A program made the position numbers and the translations under genes. A DNA stretch of 15,839 bases from Chrysochromulina tobinii (lineage: Eukaryota > Haptophyta > Prymnesiales > Chrysochromulinaceae): positions 1 through 15,839 of the forward strand of contig JWZX01002287.1 in the NCBI GenBank assembly GCA_001275005.1, in the 5' to 3' direction. The notes under the pieces were generated by a model. That model worked only from the letters and a program-made list of their open reading frames with translations. It ran no database searches and was not told the DNA's origin. This document shows positions 6,372-14,493 of this stretch, one piece after another. How positions within the stretch are numbered: the stretch's first letter is position 1; each line of letters starts with the position of its first letter.

Positions 6372-7287
6372 ATGGCCGAACTTGTGCGCCGAGTATCAGC
6401 CCGCGCCAACAAGGCCATCGTGATCAACCCCGACCGCGTGACAAAGAGGTGCGCCCGGTGCAAGATGCCATCAGGCGGTGCGGAGCTTTGCGACGTGTGC
6501 ACTGCGGAACGCGTGAGCACTTCACAGAGTGCAGCCGTAGGGGTGCGCGGCGACGGCCGCCCGAGGCTCCAGCAACTATCCTCGGACTTGCTGCTGCAAA
6601 TCCTTTATAAATTGAGCCCCAGCTCGGCAGCCGCATTGGCGATGACGTGCGCTGAATTTTGCGATCTCATGCGTCTGAACGAGCGCCGATACTGGCTCTT
6701 GCACCTTCGACAACAGCGTATCAAGGTGGAGATGGACGAAGATGCGCCCGTGAGTCTGCGCAATCTGTACCATTTGTGCTTCACCCCGGATGATTGCCCG
6801 CGCCTCCTCGAGGCCCAAGGCATGTCGGTCCAGCAGGCCAACGTCGGAGAGCAGCGAAGCTGGTGGAAAGCGACACCGGTGGGGTTCCAAGTTAGATCGA
6901 TGCCGGAGCCTGCCGTGGCTGTGATAGTGCGCTTTCAAGGCTACCAGCCGGACGATGTTGAGGTCCGCAGCTTGGACAAGCTGCGCCGGCTTCAAGGGAG
7001 CGCCGAGCTGGCTCGAGTGGAGACGCGCGCCTCGAGCCGTTGACGAACCCGTGGAGGTTTCGTGGGCTGTGCATGGCCATCCGACCGCTAAATGGGAAGC
7101 GGTCATTGTGGAGGTCGGGAGCCGGCCTGGTCGGGTTGATCACGATGGCCAGGTGCGCGTCCGTTACACCGGCTTCGAGCGTAGCTGGGACGAGTGGATC
7201 GGGATGCGTTCGACGAGGATCAACCCACGCCGCTCACATGCAGCGCTGCGTCTGTGCGACTTCGTGGTTCATCCCAAACAGGCCTGA
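6372..7287 (+). CDS. Zinc-motif F-box protein with chromo-barrel/Tudor-knot domain; frame break
   Basis: The first frame (6372-7043) encodes 223 residues. C27-x2-C30-x9-C40-x2-C43 is a zinc-ribbon-like motif. Residues ~66-112 (LQQLSSDLLLQILYKLSP onward, with CAEFCDL and RYW) fit an F-box, the Skp1-binding module of SCF ubiquitin ligases. Residues ~173-210 include VIVRFQGYQPDDVEV, strand-like and barrel-like. TGA follows at 7041. In the next frame (+1) to TGA 7285-7287 lies a clear chromo-barrel/Tudor-knot domain: EVSWAVHG, AKWEAVIVEV and VRVRYTGFERSWDEWIGM. The two parts probably belong to one gene, joined by a +1 frameshift near CGT-TGA-C, an unannotated intron (for example a 55-nt GT-AG segment at 6963-7017 would restore frame), or a sequence error. 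A true disruption is also possible. The likely role is recruitment of a chromatin or histone-linked target for ubiquitination, which is inference. Confidence 0.6.
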
Positions 7288-7605
7288 GAGGCGCGCCGCG
7301 GCAGGCATTCGAACACGATGTGCCCTGGCTTGGGGCTACCGGTTTCTGGGCAGCCTCGGAATTACCTCGGAATTTGTCATTTCAGGGACGGGCTCAGGAA
7401 GGTGTCGAGCGCCGCGGATACCGCGTTCCGGTGTTGAGCGCGCCGCGCCGGCTGCGCCTGCGGCGCGATCGGAGGGTGGCCATGATCGGTTAACATGTAA
7501 CCATTTGTACATGAACCTACATGACATGCAGATTCGTACTTCACAGCGGTGTGAGGTGTGCAGGAGGCGACAGGGGCACCGAGCGTTTCCTAAAAGTTAG
7601 AAAGT

Positions 7606-7650
7606 TCCTTACAACTACATTACAAATACATTACAAATACATTGTCAAAA
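7606..7650 (-). repeat. 11-bp tandem repeat carrying TGTAA words (minus strand)
   Basis: ACATTACAAAT is repeated exactly at 7617-7627 and 7628-7638, flanked by degenerate copies on both sides. Read on the minus strand it gives three TGTAA words at 11-nt period, about 275-300 nt past the LYAR stop codon. TGTAA is the polyadenylation signal in green algae such as Chlamydomonas; whether it works in this organism is unknown. Confidence 0.55.
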
Positions 7651-7812
7651 TTACTCGAGGGCGTTAATTAATTGACAACCTCCCGCCGGGGGTGGGCCGG
7701 GCGGCCGCCCCGCCCACCGGCCCACGGCGGCCCCCGCGGCAGGCGTCTCCGGTGCGCCTGAGAGAGCGCACATTCGATTCCTAGACGGACTGTGTTCATC
7801 AAGACCGTAATG

Positions 7813-7890
7813 CGTATTGGAATACGCGATCGGACGCGACACCCTCCCCGGCCACGCCGTCGAGCCACGCCGGCCGTCGCGTTCCGATCG
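7813..7890. repeat. Nested inverted repeats downstream of LYAR
   Basis: CGTATT-GG-AATACG (7813-7826) is a perfect 6-bp inverted repeat. Directly after it, CGATCGGACGCGAC (7827-7840) pairs with GTCGCGTTCCGATCG (7876-7890) over 14 bp with one bulged T, enclosing 35 nt. Transcribed from LYAR it would lie 20-100 nt past the stop codon, in the 3' UTR. Confidence 0.5.
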
Positions 7891-7908
7891 GACTGTCAGT
7901 CCTCAGTG

Positions 7909-9133
7909 TCACGTCACTCCAGCCATGGCTTCAGCCTTGGTCGCCAGCGCTACCTGGCCATCGACGACAGCATACTTGTGGAACGTGGGGAACACCTCAT
8001 CGAACTCTTCCTTGAGCTGTTTGGCCTTGCGTCCCTGATGGCTCGGGTGCGCCTGTACCTCCGCCACGGCCGCCCTGCGCAGCTCTTTAAGGCTCATCGT
8101 ACCACCGACAGATTCAAGTTCCTTTGTGATAATCGCCTTCCACTTAATCGGCTTGGTGGCCGTGTCGATCGGCGGCTGCGGCTCGCCCTTTTGGCGCTTG
8201 CCCGGCAGCCTCAGAGGCACGGCCGCCGCGCATTCGACCCATAATCCATCCACCGGACGCGCTGAGACTGCCTTGTCCTCCTCGTCCTCGTCGCGCTTAC
8301 GCTTCTTGGCTGGATCGGTGCTCGCGCCCGCCGCAGCCACTGGGGCACTACTTTCCGGCTTGGCGCCAGAGTCTTTCGAGGAGGACGCCTGGGACTCCGC
8401 CTTTGCCGCTGCCTTTGCCGCCTTTCGCACCGATTTGGCCGCCTTCGCTTCTGCGTCCGCCGGCTTGGCAGACCGGTAGGCTGCCGCCTTCGCCGCTGCC
8501 TCCTTAGCCTCGAGCCGCTCTTTGGCCGCCTTGGCCGCTTCCGCCGCCTCTGCCGCCTCCGCCGCCTTGGCCGCCTTGGCCGCCTCCGCCGCCGCCATCG
8601 ACTCCGCTGACGGCGCCGCCACCGTGGCTGGCGCCTCGCCAATTAAATCCCATAGCTGTTCACAGATGCCCTTCGGGTCGTGTTTGAGGTTGAGTGAGTT
8701 CTTGGCAAAGTTGATGAACTTGGCCTTCTTGCGGGGCACATTATCGTACGCGATCAGCTTCTCGGCGTACGGTCGCAGCGTCGCCGACGCCTTCGCCACC
8801 TTGGTCTGCACGGAGCTCGACCACGCCTCCTGTTTCACCTCACCCTTGTTCTCCTTGTGCACGTACAGCGCGCCCTGATAGCGCTGCGCCTCAGTCACGC
8901 AGGTCGTGTGATCAAGGTAGGCTTTGCCTTCGAAGCGCATGTTGCAATCCATGCACGAGAGCATCCAGCACCCGCGGCACTGCATCATGTGCTGTTCGAC
9001 CTTGTTGCGCTTGAGCGTCTCATTGCAAAACTCGCCTGGACACCAGAGCGTGGAACATGGCGTGCGGCGGAAGGTCAGGGCACGTGCGGTGACGTGGGGG
9101 TTGCGGTTGCTGCGCACAGATGAAAACAGGCAT
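7909..9133 (-). CDS. LYAR: LYAR-family nucleolar zinc-finger protein (two exons)
   Basis: I model two exons, 9133-9118 and 9035-7909, giving 380 residues. LYAR proteins act in the nucleolus in ribosome biogenesis and growth control. The spliced N-terminus MPVFICEFCNETLKRN places C6, C9, H21, C25, C28, C33, C36, H48 and C51 in the spacing I know for human LYAR, which strongly supports the intron. An unspliced start at 9282 would instead give C-x4-C and an unrelated 75-residue Arg-rich leader. An Ala/Lys/Glu-rich helical stretch (~140-225) and basic KKRKRDEDEED (from ~249, likely nuclear localisation) follow. The C-terminal domain (~300-371; IKWKAI, SLKELRRAAV, FPTFHKYAVVDGQVAL) matches the LYAR C-terminal winged-helix-like region. 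The 5' end faces the glycosyltransferase gene 203 bp away. Confidence 0.88.
9036..9117 (-). other. 82-nt GT-AG spliceosomal intron in LYAR
   Basis: The donor reads ATCT|GTGCGC and the acceptor GTGTCCAG|GCGAG on the minus strand, phase 1. Splicing recreates a Cys codon (T+GC) and restores the C-x2-C spacing of the first zinc finger. The interval also stays open in one frame, so simple ORF calling misses it. Confidence 0.8.
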
Positions 9134-9336
9134 GCCTCAGCCACACAGCGTGGGTGGGGGCGAGGCGACGCGTCGGAAGATCGGCGACGCTCACGAAAGC
9201 GTCTGTGAATAGTAGGGAACCCTACCCAAGTTGGGTGGCGCACCCAACTTTGTTTTGAGAAGTCGCCGGCGAAACTCCACAAGTTTCCAAACTCCGCGGC
9301 GACTCCGCTCCGAGACGCTGTTCATCGAGGGGCAGC
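9134..9336. promoter_or_regulatory. Bidirectional promoter region, LYAR / glycosyltransferase
   Basis: These 203 bp separate the two start codons. They contain ACCCAA-G-TTGGGT, a 13-bp palindrome at 9224-9236, and an overlapping perfect 10-bp inverted repeat AAGTTGGGTG (9228-9237) / CACCCAACTT (9241-9250) with a 3-bp spacer. So three ACCCAA half-sites alternate in orientation within 27 bp, like a multimeric transcription-factor site. No TATA box was recognised. Confidence 0.5.
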
Positions 9337-12300
9337 ATGGCTAATCAGACGATCCACAGGTCGCGCAACCGCTTCCTGTGCTGTTTGGTGCTCGCGTTCC
9401 TCTTCGGTTCGGGCGTGTGGCTCAAGCTCATCCTCTCAGATGTCCTCGCCTTCGACCTCTCGTACGATCTGCTCTACGAGCGTGAGTTCTTGCCGGAGAG
9501 TCGGGGGCACTGGCGTGTTGCGCGAGGCCTCAACATAACCGTGGACCTATCCGACTGCACTGTCAGGCACTCCACACCCACACGCCGCATGCTCGCAGGC
9601 GACGAATCGAGCAACTCCTCAGCCAAGGGTGCGCCTGACAAGGAGGCGGAGCTCAACGCGGTCGCCCAGTCTCCATCCCCCTCCCCGCCGCCCTCGTCAC
9701 CGCCATGCCCACTGCCGCCACCATCACCATGCAGCTTGTCGCCGCCGCCACCCATACCACTGGACCCCAACAGTTGCAGCATCGACCAGGTCGAGATCGT
9801 TGTGAACGCAACGCTCGAGACCATCGAGAAGCCGATTGGGCCACTGTACTTTGTGGTCTACTTCTCGCAGGACTGGACGAGCTGGCACCAGGCAAGTAAG
9901 ATCGATCTGAACGAGGCCCTCTTCGCCTGGAGAGACTGCCCGGCGCTCAATGGCTCCGCTGATCCGGCCTGCCGCAACTCCACCGAGCCGGGGAAGCGCA
10001 TCGAGCCCGTGTCCGTCAAGGCGTGCGTGGGCAACCCCGGGTTCACCTACCTCGTCGGCTGCGTCCTCGAGGGCTTCACGCCAGGCCACCGGGGGGAGGC
10101 CGTCTACCCGCCCTTCTCCACGTGCGTCGCGATCGATGGCGTGTGCGGCGCCTCGTGCAATGCGGCCGTGGTGGAGCCGACTTACAACGATCCCTCCCTG
10201 CCGAGCTTCCATCAGAAGAGCGCCATGCACTGCGTCAAGGAGGGCGTAGCGCCGATTCCGACCATCCCACTCAACCAGGGCGACACGAACATGCGTGGCG
10301 CGCAAGCCATCTACCACTGGCGCAACCTGCCCAGTCGGCGCACGCCGCCCGAGGTGAACACCCAGGGAGTGATCCGGCTCGACGACATTGAGGCGTACGA
10401 TCTCTTCCAGGTGGGCTTGGGATTCCCGTCGTACCTCTTCGGCTGCATGTACGTGCTCGGAGTGCTCTCGCTCTTCCTCATGTACGCCCCCTCTATTGGG
10501 CAGCGAGAGGGCGTCGCGCCCACTTGGAATCGGCTCAAGCAGACCATCCTCTCAGGCAAGCTCCGACTGGTCGAGTCAGACCGGACGTTGATGCGCCGCT
10601 CGCGCCGGCCGACTGAATGGTCGGAGCGCACCACGGACAACGGCATCGCCCCCGTCTCGGCCGCTCAGCCCTGGCCAACCCAATCGCTCCTCGGCAACGG
10701 CGGCCCGCTCGTGGGCGCGGCCTCGATGAACGGCGCGCCCTTGCCGAGCGAGGCGCGCGACGCGGCGATGAGCGATGCGCGCATCTGGATTGGGCGGCAG
10801 GGCGAGCGCGGCATCGTGCCTTGCCTCTGCTCGATCTCGGCAACCGAGTCCTTCAATGTCGTGTTGCGGAACGGCCTCGGCAAGATAACGGCCAATCTGC
10901 GCATCCTGTCCGAGATGGCGGACGGCTCCGAGCTGCGTGTGACCATCGTCGACCTCTTCGTCGATGAAGGCCATCGGCTCGGCGCGTACTATCTGTACAA
11001 GTCGCTCGCCCTCTGCTTCTACGTGTGCATCCCACGGCACGTCGCTCTCAAGATTGCGAGCGGCTGGCTCAAGAAGATGAACACCTGCCAGGGCGCCAAG
11101 AATGTGGATGAATTTGGCAAGATTGATCTCTTCGAGCTGCTCGATGCGAGGACGCGAGATCGGTCTGAGATTCGGCTACTCGAGTTCGTTCACAAGCTCG
11201 CGCCCGTGATGAATCAATTCGTGGGCGAGGTGAAGCTCTTTGATAAGATGCTCGATTTGCCCATCCTCGACCCAGTGCGAGAGCAAAAGGCCGTGGACAT
11301 GGTCAACGAGATGCCCACCATCAAGGAGGGGCCCGAGGACGACGAGCTCGACCCTGCCTCGAACAAAGACGAAGACGAGGACGGCGTCGGCGGCGGCGGC
11401 GACGGTGGCGGTGGCGGCATGCTCGGCGGCCTATTCGGCGGCAGTAACGGCAGCTCGAGCAGCAGCCTGGCTGCAGGCAAGCGGCGCATGGATGTCGAAC
11501 ACGCGGCGAATGCGGCGAACGGTGGCAGCCCCATGCCTGGCCGTCGGCAGTCCCTGGACCATGTCCCTCGCGGCGAACGCGACGACGACGAGCTCTCAAA
11601 CGTGTCGGTCGACATGCGCGACGCGGAGCGCATCCGTTGCCAAACTACGTTCAAGTCCGAATTCGGCTTCTCCAAGGACGCGCCGATTGAGGCGCTCATG
11701 AGCCTCTACGCGAGCCGGCGCGAACGAACGGCGCGTACGGTGCGCAAGAACCCAGTCACGCTCCGCGCCGTGCTCGATGTACTCATCGGCAACCACCAGG
11801 AGCGCCACATCCTGGCCCAGCACGGCGCGACCGGCGTGCGCGACTCGACGCAGTCGACGTCCGCGATGATGATGAACACCGATGGACAGGGCGAGAGCGC
11901 GCACTCCTTCTTCCACCCCCTGCTCTGGCAGAAGCTCGGAGGCCTCATCATCAGCGGGTACGAGGGCAAATTCGAGGCAAGGGGTGAGCGCTCGGTGCCT
12001 GTCGACGTGGCTGCATATCGGCAGGCGCTCGAGGAGTTCGGGAAGGAGAAGCCCGAAAACTTTCTCGATTCGCATGCATGGATCAGCATGCGCCCGCTCT
12101 TCCGGCCGGGAGAGCGTGACGAGATCAAGCACGCCATGTTTACGAAAAAGTACGCATTCGACCACGTGCAGGACGTCCTTCGCCAGTACAACATGGGGGG
12201 GGGAGGGCAGCGCAACGTCAAGGTCATGGCAGTCTACGCGGCACGTGCAAACCCGACCTTGTGGCAGCCGTGGACCAAGACCAACCATCGGCGCGTCATG

Positions 12301-14214
12301 AAGGCAGGCGTCTGGATCTCGAGGAAGGTGCGCTCGACGCCGCCACCGCCCGCGCCCAGCCCTACAACACGAGAGGCGCTAGGGGGGGCGCCGTCCCGGC
12401 GAGACATCGAGGGCGGCGGTGGCGCCGAGCGCACCTTCGACGCCGCCGAGCGCATGGCGGCGGCTGATCTGCGCGCTCGCTACGCGCGCGACTACTGGGA
12501 GTCCCGCAAGCGCGTCGGCTTGCTTCTCGGCAACCAGAAGATGGCCTACTTTTTCAGAAACGACGACGAGGCGGACGACATGCCTGAGCCAGACGAGATC
12601 GATCCGAGCCAGTACGATTGCCTGAATCGGCACCTGGGCAAGGCGGGCGGCCTCAATTTTGGGCTGCATGCTGTGGCCATGCTCATGGCTGAGGCGCGCG
12701 ACCCACCGCCCTCGCAAACCAATCCACTCTTCTTCGCGATCATCGACGCGCGCCATGCGTGCGACCAGCGGCTTTGGCTCCAGACCCTCCCGCCTTTCTT
12801 CTTCGCCGACGAGCACTCAAACGTCACCTTCCAAAAGGACGTGTGCCTCGTCCAGATCGCGCACAATTACCTCGGCCTCGAAAACTCCACTGACTTCCTC
12901 GACATGCGGAACGACTTCCTCTTCACCGGCATGGCCGTCATCCGCAACCAAGCGTATGGCATGACCTCCTGCGGCACCGGCGGCATTTGGGCCATCACCC
13001 ATACCAATCACCTGGAGGAGTACTTTTTTGGCCGGACCATGATCGAGGACACCGCCTCGTCGATCAATGAGTTCCTCAAAGGACACAAGGCGGTGTACGT
13101 GGCGCCCTTTGCCAACCGTCCTTCGCATGACCAGCTCATGTGCGCCGTGCCCAAGGTGAGTCAAAACTACCTGGAGGCCCTCGAGCGGTGGGACACGGGC
13201 GCGATCCAGTGCCTGTGTGCTCTCGCGCTCGGTCGGCCGTGGTTCTGGCTGGCATTCCCGCTCGCGTTCACTGTGATGGCCACCATCACGGTGCCCTCTT
13301 GGTACCCGCTTGGCGACATTGCGCACGTCAAGAGTTGGCAAGAGTTCCTCTATCTCTTCGAGGGGCCGCGGAACTACCCGGGCCAGTTCTGGCTGCTCGG
13401 TGACGGGTCAATCAACGTCAACCTGCTCGTACTGCTCCTCGCTGTGCTCGTCTGGGTGCTGCTATTCGTCGCATTCTTCATTCTCACGTACTTACCCAAG
13501 ACCCTCAACTTCGTGCTGCGCATGTGCGTCTGCTACTTCAACGTGACGTACCCGCTCAACTCGATCGCCACCGTCTTCTGGATCTCCATCCCGCCCTGGA
13601 TCTGCATCGGCGGCGCCTTCCCATTCAAGTTCAACCCGGTCTTCGCCATCGTGGGCTCTCTCTTCCTTCGCGCCATCGAGTGGTCGATCATGCTGAGCGC
13701 CAAGAAAGAGGCGACCAGGGCGGGCTCGCACCTGGCTGAGTTCTCCATCTTCCGTTCACAGCAGATGAATCTCGTGTCTTGTCCGATCAAGCTGCGCGCA
13801 TGCGTGCTCGGCTTCCAGACGGGCTGGAACGACGTGGTGCGCCACCATGACAACTCGTTCTGGACCTCTTTCGGCGGCACGGCCGCGGCGATCGTCTGGG
13901 TGCAGGCATGGGTGTGCACCTGCTGCCTCGCGATGCTTGCGGCCTTTGTGGGCGGCATCGTCAACATCATCCTGCACTGGAACACGCGCGACCACGCCAC
14001 CGTCCTTGCCGCGTGCTCCTTTGGCATGGTGCTCGCCTCCATCCAGCTGTGGGTTCTCTTTGAGCCGACCTTGTATGTGATGCAGGGTCGCAGGCTCAAG
14101 CTCTCACTCCGGCACACCGAGGTCCTCGTGCTGCTTGCCATCGGCGTCGCCGTCATCGTCATGACCGGCAGCCAGCTCAACGGCGACGCCTTCAAAGCAT
14201 TCAACGATGACTGA
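9337..14214 (+). CDS. Multi-pass family-2 glycosyltransferase, cellulose/chitin-synthase-like, divergent catalytic motifs
   Basis: A 1625-residue membrane protein without an evident intron. Residues 12-33 are a membrane anchor. An ectodomain to ~360 has five N-glycosylation sequons (N66, N93, N157, N205, N214), a Ser/Pro-rich stretch (~112-143) and many Cys. A second membrane segment lies at ~365-388. Residues ~390-960 are a large cytosolic region with Gly- and Asp/Glu-rich linkers (683-708) and no family I know. The GT-A core then shows GKAGGLNFGL (K1102), IIDARH (D1137), CGTGG (C1212), IED (E1237-D1238) and LERW (R1284-W1285), in processive GT2 order. About seven membrane segments follow (~1301-1612). 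It likely makes or exports a cell-surface polysaccharide from a nucleotide sugar. Unusually, DxD reads D-A-R and QxxRW reads A-L-E-R-W. Product (cellulose, chitin, mixed glucan) cannot be told. Confidence 0.85.
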   Translation: MANQTIHRSRNRFLCCLVLAFLFGSGVWLKLILSDVLAFDLSYDLLYEREFLPESRGHWRVARGLNITVDLSDCTVRHSTPTRRMLAGDESSNSSAKGAPDKEAELNAVAQSPSPSPPPSSPPCPLPPPSPCSLSPPPPIPLDPNSCSIDQVEIVVNATLETIEKPIGPLYFVVYFSQDWTSWHQASKIDLNEALFAWRDCPALNGSADPACRNSTEPGKRIEPVSVKACVGNPGFTYLVGCVLEGFTPGHRGEAVYPPFSTCVAIDGVCGASCNAAVVEPTYNDPSLPSFHQKSAMHCVKEGVAPIPTIPLNQGDTNMRGAQAIYHWRNLPSRRTPPEVNTQGVIRLDDIEAYDLFQVGLGFPSYLFGCMYVLGVLSLFLMYAPSIGQREGVAPTWNRLKQTILSGKLRLVESDRTLMRRSRRPTEWSERTTDNGIAPVSAAQPWPTQSLLGNGGPLVGAASMNGAPLPSEARDAAMSDARIWIGRQGERGIVPCLCSISATESFNVVLRNGLGKITANLRILSEMADGSELRVTIVDLFVDEGHRLGAYYLYKSLALCFYVCIPRHVALKIASGWLKKMNTCQGAKNVDEFGKIDLFELLDARTRDRSEIRLLEFVHKLAPVMNQFVGEVKLFDKMLDLPILDPVREQKAVDMVNEMPTIKEGPEDDELDPASNKDEDEDGVGGGGDGGGGGMLGGLFGGSNGSSSSSLAAGKRRMDVEHAANAANGGSPMPGRRQSLDHVPRGERDDDELSNVSVDMRDAERIRCQTTFKSEFGFSKDAPIEALMSLYASRRERTARTVRKNPVTLRAVLDVLIGNHQERHILAQHGATGVRDSTQSTSAMMMNTDGQGESAHSFFHPLLWQKLGGLIISGYEGKFEARGERSVPVDVAAYRQALEEFGKEKPENFLDSHAWISMRPLFRPGERDEIKHAMFTKKYAFDHVQDVLRQYNMGGGGQRNVKVMAVYAARANPTLWQPWTKTNHRRVMKAGVWISRKVRSTPPPPAPSPTTREALGGAPSRRDIEGGGGAERTFDAAERMAAADLRARYARDYWESRKRVGLLLGNQKMAYFFRNDDEADDMPEPDEIDPSQYDCLNRHLGKAGGLNFGLHAVAMLMAEARDPPPSQTNPLFFAIIDARHACDQRLWLQTLPPFFFADEHSNVTFQKDVCLVQIAHNYLGLENSTDFLDMRNDFLFTGMAVIRNQAYGMTSCGTGGIWAITHTNHLEEYFFGRTMIEDTASSINEFLKGHKAVYVAPFANRPSHDQLMCAVPKVSQNYLEALERWDTGAIQCLCALALGRPWFWLAFPLAFTVMATITVPSWYPLGDIAHVKSWQEFLYLFEGPRNYPGQFWLLGDGSINVNLLVLLLAVLVWVLLFVAFFILTYLPKTLNFVLRMCVCYFNVTYPLNSIATVFWISIPPWICIGGAFPFKFNPVFAIVGSLFLRAIEWSIMLSAKKEATRAGSHLAEFSIFRSQQMNLVSCPIKLRACVLGFQTGWNDVVRHHDNSFWTSFGGTAAAIVWVQAWVCTCCLAMLAAFVGGIVNIILHWNTRDHATVLAACSFGMVLASIQLWVLFEPTLYVMQGRRLKLSLRHTEVLVLLAIGVAVIVMTGSQLNGDAFKAFNDD

Positions 14215-14493
14215 CAGGTTCGCAGACGATGACTCCCCCACACACACAGACTGTGATACATTGGGACACACTTTGACTCGTGCAAGTTCACTGTGTTCAC
14301 TGAGTGAGGAAAAAGGTTCGGAGCGCCCGTGATACCTTGTGTGAATTAGAAACAGGACCACACAGTAATGCGGCGCTCATGCAGGCGCGTCCCCGGGGGG
14401 CGCGCTTACATGACTTGTGCGTGCAAAGTTCCCAAAACCGACCTTCTATTTTGAGCTTTTGACCTTTGACGAACGAGGGTCATCCGCGCGGTG
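14215..14493. other. Intergenic region with GC-rich hairpin
   Basis: This gap between two co-oriented genes holds the 3' end of the glycosyltransferase and the nocturnin promoter. At 14385-14405 the arms GCGCGtCCCC and GGGGggCGCGC can fold into a strong GC hairpin. TTTTGACCTTTGAC (14457-14470) is a short direct repeat just upstream of the nocturnin start. No gene is seen. Confidence 0.4.

Larger units (their letters stand above)
7288..7908. other. Convergent 3' intergenic region with AT-rich island and inverted repeats
   Basis: These 621 bp lie between the stops of the F-box gene (+) and LYAR (-). A TGTAA at 7496-7500 is 209 nt past the F-box gene's final stop. An AT-rich island around 7590-7675 interrupts GC-rich DNA. 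Two inverted repeats occupy 7813-7890. No open frame here has a recognised domain. Confidence 0.45.

Noticed and set aside
7040-7600. 186-residue plus-strand frame overlapping the chromo-barrel frame
   Set aside because: No domain, Arg/Cys/Gly-rich; the competing frame has the clear SWDEW barrel signature.
8520-8600. Apparent minisatellite of GCCGCC(T/C)(C/T)(C/T) units
   Set aside because: It is explained by Ala/Glu/Lys-rich helical coding sequence in LYAR; units vary at codon positions as expected for coding DNA.
9134-9282. LYAR start at 9282 without splicing
   Set aside because: It gives C-x4-C in the first zinc finger and an unrelated leader; the spliced model restores exact LYAR ligand spacing.
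14491-14493. GTG as the nocturnin start
   Set aside because: An ATG follows immediately; eukaryotic initiation at GTG is unlikely.
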